From: Lepas anatifera
Taxonomy: Eukaryota; Arthropoda; Thecostraca; Lepadidae
Length of the DNA: 64,000 bases
Direction of reading: 5' to 3'
Assembly (NCBI GenBank): GCA_034440635.1
Contig: JAOTON010000335.1
Location: 302,501-366,500, forward strand
In this document: piece after piece, positions 10,501-20,214 of the stretch
How positions within the stretch are numbered: position 1 is the stretch's first letter
Layout: each line of letters begins with the position of its first letter
Program-made: the position numbers and the translations under genes
The notes under the pieces: model-generated
Told to the model about the DNA's origin: nothing
Seen by the model: the letters and a program-made list of their open reading frames with translations, nothing else
Databases searched by the model: none

Positions 10501-13500
10501 CAAAAAGTGGCAAAAACCTTTAAACTGACAATGATAGACCAGAAAGACATTCTAAGGCCATAGAGCAGTTGTAAATGTGAAGCAATTGATGATATTGACA
10601 TGGTCTCTGGTCAAGACTAGTGTGTAAGCAGGTATTTTATTTTCTAGGCATCATGGTTCAGAATGCTATGAACAACCAACTTACACCAAAACTCTGGAAA
10701 ATGTCAAAATGTCAAAAGTGATCAATTCTAACCCTTAGGTACCAAACGTACATCACTGAGAACGTGGAAAGGTGAGATTAGAAAATCAGCCTGGTTTCAA
10801 ACATTGCCAAATCCTACCTTTATTCTTCTTCAGTGACGGGCACTCAGGTTCCAATGTCTCAATATGCGTCCGCTTTGGACCTTTGATATATTTTTGTCCA
10901 CTATTTTCAATGCAAGCTGATTATTCCTCTCATTCTTAAGTAAGCAGTTCGTCGATTTTGCTGACTGAGCAAACAGAACAGTGGCATTTCTGAATGGCAC
11001 ACTTTGAACCCTCCTCAGGTAGTAGGTGTTCAGAGTCCGATAATTTAATGACATTTGATATTCAAGCAAAGCGTTTGACTTTCTCTGCTGTAAAAATCAA
11101 TTCTAAAGAAGTCAAGGTTCTTTAATTGCTTGCTTAACGCGGCATGTCGATTGTTTTCGAGCTCTTAGGCTGTTGATTATGCGAGTCTGATGAGATAATT
11201 AGGGAATATTTCAATATCGTTGGCAATTCTCTGGTGAGGATTCCTCGCTAACTATACTGGACTGGGAAAAATTGGTTGACCCTCTACCAACAACCAAGTA
11301 TTGTATGTACCTATCATATTTGATATTCTGACATGGGGACTCTTAAATCAAAATACAGGCAACAGAAGCGATATTGGCACATGAAATCATTTCCTAATTA
11401 TTCGCTGGGTTAAGTTACGGCAATGTGAGTAATTTCACAGTTCTTTTCTCGCCATAGTGGGGAGAGGGTGTTCACCTCTCTGGTTTTTCTAACGGTGCCG
11501 GCAAACAGTGGCGCAAGGCGCCGCCGTACTGGGCATCAGTTATCTTTGACCAAATACGCAACTTTCCTGAAAATGATTATTTGGAGTCATCTCAGGTCAG
11601 GTCACCAGGCCATGTCAAGTGACCTCACCTCATAAAATGTTTAAAAATCACATAAGTCAGGATCTAGCGATCTGAAACTTATCACATAATAGACCCACTG
11701 GGGGCTAGAAAATATATTTCGGGATTTTTATATCGCAGATATACGGTCAAATACGTGTCACGCATATCCATTGGAAATCCATGAAGAAAACACAAGTTGG
11801 TCGAAAAATGGCTCTATTTCTGAAGATACCTACGGCTTAAAATGACTTCTTTTATTTAAATGGTAGTATCATTCGGTTTGTTGTAATAAGAAGAATTGAA
11901 TGACGCTTGAATATTGGCTCCAAGTTAACCCAGTCAGGCGCTAGATTAAATAAGTATTCTAAAAAATTTCACTCCCTTGACTCGTCATGACCTCAGTAAT
12001 AACCTGAGCAACAAAATGTTACTGACATATTATCCTCATAATTTTTCGTGGGCTGTTCAGCGCTTTCGTTTTTTTTTTTTGCTTCAAGGAGCCCAGTTCT
12101 AGAGGGTGTTCAACACGCGCATTTACAGGGACAGGTACCCGCCCCATGGGTTTTTGGGAGACAGAATAAAAATGGCGGCGAGCAGCGTCTCCACACTTGT
12201 TATACCTTGTGCCTGATAATTTTTACTTTATTCAAAATTTTAAAGTTAGGTCATCTAAGCTCAGGTCACCAGTGCAGGTCAGGTGAACTCACCTCAAAAA
12301 AGTTTAGGATAGCATAAGTCAGAACTCAGAACAATGTAAACTTATCCGATTGAAACTCGTATCACATAATGACCCAACCATATTCTTTAAAATATATTCC
12401 GGTATTTTCGATATCAATGACCTAAAGTCGAGTACGAGCCATGACCTCTCCATTGGAAATGCACGAGAAAAATGGTTTAAACAGAATAACTAAGTAATAA
12501 ATGGTGACAAGAGCTTTTATTATCACGCCGTTAGGTTTGTCTCATCCTTGCAGCTCTAATGATATGGATTTATCCTAATTTGACCTTGACCTGAATTCAG
12601 GCAAATTCTAGGTTTGACCTGATTTGACCTAGCAAGATGATATTACAGATCATTCGATTCGGCTTGCTGCAAGGATTCCAATGGCCTACTTTTTTGCTCT
12701 AACTTTACCAGCTCAGGAAACGTGGAGACATGCTACTCATCTATAAGATAATGCACGGCCTAGCTGGTATCCAGAGAGGGGAGCTCTTCCAGGAGCCACT
12801 CCACGCTGGCACGCGTGGTCATCGCTTCAAGGTATTTATACCGGAAGCTACGTCAAGATCTCGGAAGAACCATCTTGCTATCCGAGCACTGGAGGCCTGG
12901 AACCATCCCCCAGCCCACGTCGTTGAAGCTTCTTCAACAAACAGTTTCAAGAACTGTCTCGACGAGTTTTGGGCGGAGCACCGCTATGTAGCCCCGCGCT
13001 AATCAGTTGTGGCAACATTTGATCACGAGCTCGATGAGACCGGGCAAAACAGGCACTAGTGTGCCTTCTAAAGACCCGCTAGATCTAATAAATACATCTA
13101 ATAAATAAATATTTCTTGCTGGGTCTTACCAGCGAAAAGTCGAGAAAGACAGCTAAGCGATGAGGAACTCCTATGATGCCGAACAGCGCCGATGCACAGT
13201 TCAAAAGGGAGTAGAAGGGTAACATCGATTTGAAGACCTTTTTAGGCATAAGGGCTAAAAGACAGATATTTTTTCTATCATCGATAATAATTCACTCATT
13301 ATTTTCATTCTTAAAAAATGTGGCAAAAAGTGAAAAAAACTGGCAAAAACTAATTTATGCCAGCCGGTTTTAACCATCGTAAATACCGGTAAAAACCGCC
13401 CAGTGGCAAAAACCTGCCAACCCTGTGAATTAAGTAACTGAACAATGGAGTGGTATGAAAATGAAGTCGGAAAACAGATACTTACATACGAAAGAGCCTT

Positions 13501-16500
13501 GCGAAGAACAAACTTAGCCGTGCAAAACAGGTACTCGTCTGTTACTGAAATGTGTTCGTCAACGCCTGAAAAAAATAAAGGCTGTTTTAGAGCGATGACA
13601 CAAAAAACAACATCGAACCACTTTGCAACGTTTAGGTTTTGCCAGATGAAGACCACATTTCAATGTGCTAAGCACATAAATGTCTCGGAAAGAAAATGCA
13701 TGCAAGGAAATAATGTGAGACCCTTCTACCAGATTGGCCAGTGTCGTCATGCTCTGTCCCATTATTCTGGACCTTTGCATCATAGGCACGGGAGGGAAGC
13801 ACAAGTTGGGAGACCAATTGCAAAACCTAACCACAGGTTTAAAATGAGGAAACATTTATATGATGACTACAGCTATAACCCTTAGCGCACTTCATGGCCA
13901 TACATCCACTCCCACACATACACATTAAACTTCTCTAACGTAACAACAAACAGTACCACACAAGCAGGCACACACACCCACCCACTAACTCATTACTCCA
14001 TCACGCATGTATGTCTTCCCTCGTTCTCCGCCCTATTTGATGTGTTGCATTGTGGTAATGTGGTAAAAATGGTATATTATCTGTTATGGTAGAGTATTGA
14101 GTTTTGAGCCCGGATTTTTAATTTGAAAATACACCACTTTGGCCGAGACCTGGAGAAAAATAGGCCCGGAAATCCAGCGTAATTTACACACTACTCACGC
14201 AGGCAGTCTAAGAGTTTCGAGAACTCTCAAGGGAAAAAGGCACTAGGCCTGCCAAACAATTTCTCGAAGCATATATTATGAAGAACACGCAAAACAAATA
14301 TCAGGGTAGTCATAAGAACCCGACGGCAGACCGAAAAACCAGGTTATATTTAGGAGGAGGCTGTACACGACAAAGGTTTTATGAATGCCTACAGAGATAG
14401 CATTTTCGTTATATTGGTGTATTCTTTGACATGAGATCTATTGCTAGCACAGACTTCAGGTGCAGCTACTTTTGAGTGCCATTAGTCACCAGCCGAAAAA
14501 TCAAGCTGGCTGTTTCTCCCATAATATCCGCTATACTAGGAAAATATTCAGCTTCTTTCGTTTTCCACTTCATAGGTATCGAAGACGAGGACCAACACCC
14601 CGCCACCTGTGTCCCTGCTCAATAAAATTGATCACCAAGCACTAAATCAAACCAACGATTCCGTCACCGAAGTATTATGTAAGTAGCTATAAGGGATAAC
14701 TGCCCAATTAGGAATAACCTTGGTTTTATTCTTAACAAAAGAGCTCGTCCGTTTTGGTATTACCTACCTGATCGATACAATGACCTGAAGATGAGCCAGA
14801 TCAGTATTTAGCTCTCGCCTTGCGTTTCCATGGTGCGCAGGAGCTGGTGGCGGTCGGAGGCGCGGACGCTGTGCAGCAGTGTCTTGGCGCGCAGGTTCTT
14901 GTCGTCGGAGAGCAGCAGTCGCGGCGGCGACGCCGCCAGCACACACTCCAGCACGGCATCATCAGCCACCCTGCCCGGCAGCGGCGTCTGCGCGGCCACC
15001 GCCTCCGCCGCCGTCTGACCTGCCGTCACAGCACCAGCACCCCGTCAGCCTCCCTGTAGACTCCACTCAGTCAGCCCGCCCGATACCCCCGCCACAACAG
15101 GCCACACTGCAGTGTGAGCTCGCTGCAGTCTAGCCGGCCTATCTTCTTCGTTCTTTTATCTTGACGGCCGCAACCGCCTCAGAACCCAAATTGTTCATAT
15201 CGAATTTCGTGCGTAATAAATCCAAGCTGGGCGAAAATCGACCATATAGTCAAAACGCCCCATGCCCCCACACAACAAACATATCTAGATGACCGATATA
15301 GGGCCATCAGAACTGCTGCGTAAACCACGTAGGTGATAAACCACATAACCAAAGTATGGGGAAAATTCTTGAAATGACATACTGTAAACTGCTGGAGAAA
15401 ACTAAGCAGCACGACCCCATCCCGCTACCGTAGCCATCTGTTCTGTTCGAACGTTACCTGTGAGGCCGGGTTCCTGCGCCTCCAGACACTCCAGCACGAA
15501 GGAGACGGCGGCGCGAGCGCGGCGCGCCAGGTCCGACTGTTTGCTCAGCTTCAGACCGTCCAACTCCTGCACCACCACCCAGGGGATCAGCAGCACCGTC
15601 CGCGCGCCTGTCACCCACCCCACACGGCCTCTCAGTTAAAGCGGCGGTCGTATACTCAATAGAAGAAAACAAGAAACAATAATCGTGTACGTGACAAAGC
15701 TCATGACGCACAGCAGTAACAAGACGCAATAAAATCATTGGAAAAATCCGTCTTCCCTATGGCTTGAATGTTTACGCATCAACACTTTCGAAGTGAAGAA
15801 AAGGACACTAAGCGAAGGAGGAGAAAACTACGCCGGTTCACTGCTGACAGTACTAAGCTCTATCTGTCACCAAGAGTTCCCACCACCGCACGCATGAGTC
15901 AGTGCCCACCTTCCAGGTAGGAGTCCCGCAGGTCGTGCACGAACCCGAGGTCGGTGATGAGCACGTTGGTGTCGATGACGACGGTGAGCCGCTCGGCCGT
16001 CGCAGTGCCGCGGGGGCGGGGCTGACCTCGGGACAGGTCAGCACACGGCCTGGGGCGGACTCGCATGGATGGCCGTTGGCCGTCGCTGCGCCTCCGTCTC
16101 GGAGACTGGCGATCTGCCGTGGTGGTTCCACGGAATGAGTTCACTGGAACCGTGCCCATGAGGCGAATTCAGACTGCCTCCAGACCAGACAGCCCATATT
16201 ACCGATGCCCACTCTCCTAAATACACTGACTATTCAGAGCACTCTCAGGTTGGCACGCCTGATACAGCTATGACGCGCTCGCAGCTACGGCAGCACAGCA
16301 AAGCCGTGGTCCTGCATTTATGACATCAGCTATAGTTAACAGTATATAATTAACCAGCACATAGTTCCACCGCCTGATCCACCCCTGACAATAGCTGAAA
16401 GTTTTAAAGTGACATTTATTAAACAGATAAACGCCTTACGGAATACTACAGTAAGGATTACAGCCTCCTGCTATTATATCCTGATGATAAAAACAAGAGC

Positions 16501-18704
16501 AGGACGCGTAACAGATCTAACGGTGACTAATTAGAACAGTATGCAAATCCAATAAAAACGCAAGATGAATGATTCACTACACTTAGTTTCTTAACTATCA
16601 GCAATGGAAATAAAACGTTCAAAACTCACGACTGGAGATAAATAAGGGACAAGAGACCGTACGACGGCACGTGACACTAGACACTAACCTGCGAGAGCAC
16701 CTCCTCTTCACTCATCTGCAGCTCGTCCCACTCCATCTGCTCCTCGGCGTCCTCAGCGTCCGCGCTGACGTCCGCTGCAGAGTGCGCCGCCGCTCCAGCA
16801 TCGCCCTCCGCCGCCGTCGAAGCTGGCACCAGCTCAGCGGGTCCCGCCGCGCCGTCCTGCCGCCCACCGCCACCACCCATTTCCGGCGGCTGGCTGGGAG
16901 GCTGCGGTACGTCTCGGGTTTTCCTCGGGATGGCCCACCCGCTAGGCACCGGCAGGGTCAGATCGGGACGGGTCATGTTCAGTTGGTCTTCGGGAACAGA
17001 CGTCTGAGCTTTTAGCTTGTGATCTTTTCTCTTGCCGTTCTTCGTTTTCTTTGTTGCGGGTTTGGGTTTTTCATACGGCGTGGCATGCCGTGACTCGGAC
17101 CGCCTTTTCTGCGTTCGGGGGCAGACGCAGGCAGAGGGAGCTTTACAGGTTGTACAAGGCACTGAAAGGGTGGCTCCACTATCTGCAGATAAGCGATTGC
17201 TTTCGGTCTTTCTTTGCCCCACGCCTTTGTATAGACCGGATTCTTCAAATAATGCCGGTTTTTCAGTACACGTTGTCACTTTTGAAAAACCACCGGATGC
17301 TGGTTTTTCATCTACACTTTTTGATTTGCCATTTTTCTTCGCTGTAACTGTACTAAACACAGTAGTGCTGGAGAGGCCAGGGAATTTCTGCACACGAGCG
17401 TTGATTCGTGCCTGAATATCAGCAAGCTTTGCTATTCGCTCATGTTCCTCATCGTCGTTCTTACGGTCCAGAACCTTATTCGATTGTTTCGAGCTCTCTT
17501 TCTGTGGCGCCATTTCATGTTTCTTCTTGACGTTCCTAGGGATGAATTTTGCTTCATAATTTGAGCCTGAGGCGATCAAATCCGACGAACGATTCACACG
17601 TGAATAGTGCGTATTACTTTGATCATTGACAGGCATACGCTGTTTTCTTGTATCCGAGGATTTCAACCCACTTCCAAATGCAAGAGAGGACGTGCTACAA
17701 CGTTCTGATCCTTTAGAACTTGCAACATCAGAGACTCGCGAACGTTTACTGGCTGATCCCGAGCTTTTCTCCGCTGCAGCATTTATTTTGCCGGCAGGAG
17801 CCTCGTAAGCCAGCTCCTTGAGCACATTCCACTTGGAAATGAGCGCATCAGAGGTGGGGTTGCCAGTCTTCTTGGTCGATTTCCGCGTGGCTTTGTAAAT
17901 CATCCTGAATGGAAGCGCATCTGGCTCACGCACGAGACCTGCCACCTGTGAAGTCGATGAACCAGACTGTGGCGTTTTCACATGGGAGGGATGATGTTTG
18001 GAAGACAGCACTGCAGAATCTGAATGTGACGCACCCTTCTTCACCTTGTCTGTATTTGCAGAATGTGAAGTCGCTACCTGGAAAATATTACATGCCGCTG
18101 AATGACACGAAGTAATGATAATTAAAAAAACAGGGTTCATATCAATCTTACCATAAGAGCTAAAGCACCACAATATCAAAAAATCTAGAGTATGGTATTA
18201 TCGATGCTACCTACTGCAGCTTCACTCTCCTTGATGCCTCCTGCTTCATCCCTCAACAAAGCCCACACCAATGGCTTGTACAAAATGTTGAATATCGAAT
18301 ATCCTTCCAAGCCCTTGGTATTCTCATAAGCTAAGACAGCCCTGGGCTGTTCCCTACCTGTTCATAAGGCAGACTGACAAGAGCCAAAGGCCGCACCTTC
18401 CCCATCCACCAAAACTCAGTCCCACAAGACACAACACTGGTCATTATTAATGCACACCTGACGCACAGAAATGACAAAAGTGAAACAAAGATGCATTAAC
18501 CTGACTCACCTTTTCTCTTTGCTTCATACCCGTTTCATATGCCCATACTTCTGGCAATGATTTAAATGATATTTCGCGTCCAGGGTGATGAAAATACATT
18601 TTCCCCTTGTGAGATCTGGACTCTCTCATTTCCCATCCCTCTGGGAGGTCATGGTTCTTGGAAGACTTCCCCATCACAAAATCTTGACATATGCTTGACA
18701 ACAC
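4451..18704 (-). CDS. SWT1: Transcriptional protein SWT1 homologue (WW + PIN endoribonuclease + C-terminal domain), at least 10 exons
   Basis: Exons read on the minus strand: 18704-18510 (ATG at 18674), 18077-16689, 16021-15910, 15607-15458, 15019-about 14819, one or more exons not found, 7481-7301, 7022-6485, 5721-5581, 5057-4905 and 4529-4451 (stop at 4453-4451). Every junction after the gap is phase-compatible with GT-AG borders. Order of domains: WW, a basic disordered region, a PIN domain with acidic residues in VVIDTNVLI, VVVQELDG and LLSDDKNLR, then a C-terminal helical domain (GAAW, SLCQMSACVRTYRQSVFQTCLG). SWT1 is a nuclear endoribonuclease known in yeast to clear unspliced mRNPs at the nuclear pore. 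Exon 15019-14819 ends in phase 1 while exon 7481 starts in phase 0, so at least one linking exon is missing from this reading. Its visible donor would be GC (caag|gcgaga). The gene is antisense to most neighbouring transposon ORFs. Confidence 0.85.
4530..4880 (-). repeat. Minisatellite of ~45 bp containing repeated acceptor-like sequence (SWT1 last intron)
   Basis: About seven degenerate units. On the gene strand each unit carries ctgctgcag followed by GGTCCTGCTGGGTGAG, a copy of the authentic acceptor plus the first 16 bases of the last exon, and then GTATCTGATCT. Copies are visible near 4564, 4609, 4655, 4691, 4738, 4782 and 4828 (+ coordinates). Confidence 0.8.
4905..5057 (-). CDS. SWT1: SWT1 penultimate exon
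   Basis: 153 nt. The acceptor ccttggcag precedes GTTGATG at 5057; the donor is GTGAGC after 4905. It encodes LRPDGAELATTSGALLTL and LSPSQLHAFVKLPEHR, like the final helices of SWT1. The first 28 bases of this exon recur in the intron array at 5058-5410. Confidence 0.7.
5054..5412 (-). repeat. Minisatellite of ~40 bp spanning the acceptor of the penultimate SWT1 exon
   Basis: About ten units (26 or 39-40 bp), seen on the + strand as caacctgccgaggtcatacc. On the gene strand each reads cctcggcag then GTTGATGTCGG and about 17 further bases matching the exon start. The authentic acceptor at 5058 is the terminal unit, with aag in place of gag. Confidence 0.85.
5581..5721 (-). CDS. SWT1: SWT1 exon adjoining the 30-bp array
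   Basis: 141 nt (1+138+2). The acceptor ctgtgtcggcag is the last unit of the minisatellite at 5722-6257; the donor is GTGGGT. It encodes GITHQLQYALPPMPPSAEQ, then LPRLGAAVQTLAEALKR, matching the helix before the end of SWT1. Phase fits both neighbours. Confidence 0.75.
5722..6257 (-). repeat. 30-bp minisatellite, ~18 units, ending at an SWT1 acceptor
   Basis: The unit on the + strand is cagggcggcgtcactctggc plus gctgccgaca. Units are nearly identical, with single-base deletions near 5819 and 5969. On the gene strand each unit ends ccctgtgtcggcag, the exact acceptor of the exon starting at 5721. The period is a multiple of three, so all frames stay open; these frames are not proteins. Confidence 0.9.
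6485..7022 (-). CDS. SWT1: SWT1 C-terminal exon with Pro/Ala-rich insert
   Basis: 538 nt, with acceptor tctatgccacag and donor GTACGT. It begins RPVVTPAERRSLCPAVADLL, then HYSGLLAPAVAALRQ. A long low-complexity insert of Pro, Ala and Arg follows, and it finishes ELVRTLFDDVWSYINTC. The last helix corresponds to the second Trp-containing helix of SWT1 proteins. The low-complexity insert is probably lineage-specific. Confidence 0.75.
7302..7481 (-). CDS. SWT1: SWT1 exon opening the C-terminal domain
   Basis: The exon spans 7481-7301. The acceptor cgggtcgtttcag lies before 7481 and the donor GTGAGA after 7301. It encodes VIRREMALVHGAAWRTAV, then CGSLCQMSACVRTYRQSVFQ, matching the SWT1 pattern of an EM motif, a Trp, and a cysteine/aromatic helix. 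It joins the next exon at an ACG codon split 1+2 (LRLA|T|RPVVTPAERR). Confidence 0.75.
8967..9003. repeat. Hairpin made of two opposed TIR-like motifs
   Basis: ggtatgtaagacgcccaccc is followed by tgggcgccttacatacc, a near-perfect inverted repeat inside the TA-flanked element. Each arm carries the GTAAG-CGCCC core of the element's own termini. Confidence 0.7.
9068..9290. repeat. GC-rich inserted repeat with a direct repeat
   Basis: Begins aatggcgtagccaggattcg and carries two copies of ctgagagtgagat-aatcctc about 60 bp apart (9178 and 9238). It looks like a short transposon end nested in the larger element. Its class is not determined. Confidence 0.4.
11590..12480. repeat. Diverged direct repeat, two copies about 650 bp apart
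   Basis: The copy at about 11590-11830 and the copy at about 12240-12480 share the same order of blocks: caggtcaccag, gacctcacctca / gaactcacctca, cacataa..gaccca, atatattt/ccgg, ccattggaaat. Confidence 0.6.
12705..13110 (+). mobile_element. CR1/Jockey-type LINE 3' fragment
   Basis: The frame 12730-13002 encodes the C-terminal thumb of a LINE reverse transcriptase: RGDMLLIYKIMHGL, RGHRFKVF, IRALEAWNHPP and NSFKNCLDEFWAEH. The stop is at 13000-13002. The 3' tail shares gagctcgatgaga-cgggcaaaacaggcac with the fragment at 47.8 kb and ends in taataaa-type repeats. It is heavily 5'-truncated, as is common for LINEs. Confidence 0.75.
14819..16021 (-). CDS. SWT1: SWT1 PIN-domain exons (16021-15910, 15607-15458, 15019-14819)
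   Basis: Three exons together give a PIN nuclease fold. The first carries RLTVVIDTNVLITDLGFVHD (Asp of the DTN motif), the second TVLLIPWVVVQELDGLKLSK (Glu) plus ARAAVSFVLECLEAQ, and the third VADDAVLECVL and LLLSDDKNLRAKTL (the DD pair and Asn). These match the metal-binding acidic residues of PIN endoribonucleases, so the copy looks catalytically competent. Donors are GTGGGC and GTAACG; acceptors are gtgacag and gacggcag. The last exon has no GT donor before an in-frame stop; caag|gcgaga is the only candidate. Confidence 0.85.
16022..16688 (-). other. SWT1 intron between the large exon and the first PIN exon
   Basis: AT-rich intron with donor GTTAGT at 16688 and acceptor gaggtcag ending at 16022. 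The phase-0 junction gives EVLSQ|PRPRGTATAERL. I see no repeat or gene in it. Confidence 0.6.
16689..18077 (-). CDS. SWT1: SWT1 large exon: basic, serine-rich disordered region
   Basis: 463 codons in one phase-0 exon, with acceptor tattttccag and donor GTTAGT. It is rich in Lys, Ser and Arg, with several short KK/KR clusters that could serve as nuclear localisation signals (KKKHEMAPQK, KPATKKTKNGKRKDHK). Its end is acidic: DAEDAEEQMEWDELQMSEEE. There is no folded domain I recognise. The middle region of SWT1 proteins is similarly low in conservation. The exon continues in frame into the PIN exon. Confidence 0.8.
18510..18704 (-). CDS. SWT1: SWT1 exon with start codon and WW domain
   Basis: The acceptor tatgtttcag precedes 18704, and the ATG lies inside the exon at 18674, so an untranslated 5' exon is expected upstream. 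Residues 8-40 form a WW domain: LPEGWEMRESRS, then KGKMYFHHP, then SLPEVW. The first Trp and the F-H-H core are present. The donor is GTGAGT directly after 18510. A WW domain before the PIN domain is usual for invertebrate SWT1. A (TA)n microsatellite lies 25 bp beyond the acceptor. Confidence 0.85.
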
Positions 18705-18715
18705 CTGAAACATAT

Positions 18716-18728
<13 letters not shown>

Positions 18729-18776
<48 letters not shown>
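18729..18776. repeat. (TA)n microsatellite next to the SWT1 WW exon
   Basis: About 48 bp of pure TA preceded by an A run, just beyond the acceptor of the WW exon. Confidence 0.95.
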
Positions 18777-18781
<5 letters not shown>

Positions 18782-19657
18782 TATTCATTCATTTATAGTA
18801 ACCCATACATACACAAAGGTATTAGAACAGAACATACATTCATTACAACACGATAAAAAGCATACACAGCCCTGATGAAGTCTCCCGCATACCACACAAT
18901 CCAGGACGACGCGAGCCCCCGCTAGGTGCAAGTGTCAGCTGACACGTACGAGGCGTCAGTATGCTGTGCGTGCTAACGCCCACCGTTACCGTGTCCGAGG
19001 ACAGATAGCACAGGCGCGAGATCCCTAAGCAACGCCAAGGCAGCCACGGACGCGGAGAGCAATAAGAAGGCAGCCATGCAGTGAACAATGTGAAAGGGTG
19101 TGAGAGGGGGGTGAGCCGGCTTAAGGGGATGGCGATGAGATTAAAACATTGACAGAGGAGCACAAAATTCAAATACAGGCGCAGATCAGCGGCTACCCGA
19201 CATCCGGCGGGTCACAAGCGCTTCGCCAACCAGCCCGCATGGCGCTGCCCAGAGCCGCCACACGAAGTCCACCCGGCCCCAGACGCCGCTTCAGCGCCAC
19301 CCAGCACCAACAAACATGTACGGAGCCACCCACACAGAGGCCGCCGCACCCGACCACCGCAGTCCGGAGTAAGACAGACACTGCAGCAGCACCAGGGGCA
19401 CCACAGCAGCTCCCGGATACACAGCTGGTTAGCGGAAGCAGGGGGAGTAGGATGGCGGTAATTATACACACAATGAGTGTGAATATGACGAAAGAGAGAG
19501 GGGCCACAGGGAGTTTAAGCTAACGGTATTTGTATGTTCACGAGGGGATTACAAAAAAAGCAACACATGAGTGCCGGAGGCGAGCCTGTTCAACCACATA
19601 GATACATGTAATCAAAATTTGGTCTCTTATTTCCGAAAGTAAGATGTAAGTGTGAGC

Positions 19658-19659
<2 letters not shown>

Positions 19660-19706
<47 letters not shown>

Positions 19707-19825
19707 TATATATATAGTAGTACTATATATATAGTACTATATATATAGTAGTACTATATATATAGTAGTACTATATATATACTATACTATATATACTATA
19801 TATATTTAATATACTATATATATAT
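19660..19825. repeat. AT microsatellite with palindromic tatatatagtagtac blocks
   Basis: Begins as pure (AT)n and passes into repeated units of tatatatagta / gtactatatata, each able to fold on itself. Confidence 0.9.
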
Positions 19826-20049
19826 ATGTACATAACATAACAAATATAAAAATGTATGTGAAGTTATTATGTGAAGTGTAGAATATTATTCAAAGTGTGC
19901 ATCATTTCACGAATTTTTATTCGGCCGCTAGGAGCGTAAAATGTGGAAACCTTTATTTGGCTGATAGGTAAAGCCAGAAGCCTGGCTCGTTGGGTGTGGG
20001 GTGAGTGGCCCACGAGCGGTAGAAGGTCATGGCAGCTGAGGCAGCCTCG

Positions 20050-20145
20050 CTAAGGCTATATAAACCGAGTGAGATTGATAAGCAGGGCTCTCTCTTCTGC
20101 CCGGCGCTTCGTCTAGGTGGGTCGGGCTGTGCGCGCGTGTTATAA
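20050..20145 (+). promoter_or_regulatory. Candidate TATA-containing core promoter
   Basis: ggctatataaaccgagtgag has a strong TATA box (about 20057), followed by a GC-rich stretch with cttctgcccggcgcttcg about 35-50 bp later. No coding frame follows before the LINE 3' end, so it may be a remnant of a mobile element or a promoter for an unrecognised transcript. Confidence 0.3.
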
Positions 20146-20214
20146 TGAATTTTGATGCTAAGGGTTCAGGCAATGAGTTGTTTAAGAAGTTATGGAAGAC
20201 CTTAATTTGTGCCA

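Larger units (their letters stand above)
10402..13425. mobile_element. hAT-type 3.0-kb element
   Basis: The termini are CAGGGTTGGCA and its inverse TGCCAACCCTG, typical hAT ends. The flanks are tgaattga (10394-10401) and tgaattaa (13426-13433), a 7-of-8 target duplication. Subterminal inverted blocks repeat ggcaaaaa, taccggtaaaaa and tttatgcc. No transposase reading frame was found. The interior holds a LINE fragment and a diverged direct repeat. Confidence 0.75.
7482..14818 (-). other. Large SWT1 intron interval (7.3 kb) built mostly from transposons
   Basis: Contains the TA-flanked element at 7846-10232 and the hAT-type element at 10402-13425 (which itself carries a LINE fragment). The remainder, 13434-14818, shows no gene I can support. 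At least one SWT1 coding exon must lie in this interval or be lost, because the flanking phases do not match. Confidence 0.6.
18777..20214. other. Interval between SWT1 and LINE A
   Basis: No gene was recognised. The open frames at 18843-19523 are GC-rich shadows on both strands without domains. An AT microsatellite lies at 19660-19825, and a TATA-box-like stretch at about 20055. Confidence 0.4.

Noticed and set aside
13445..13885. 146-codon + strand frame after the hAT element
   Set aside because: No domain, no splice context, and the antisense frame is equally open.
16671..17415. Plus-strand frames of 98-127 codons opposite SWT1
   Set aside because: Shadows of the large SWT1 exon, which has matching splice sites and continues into the PIN domain.
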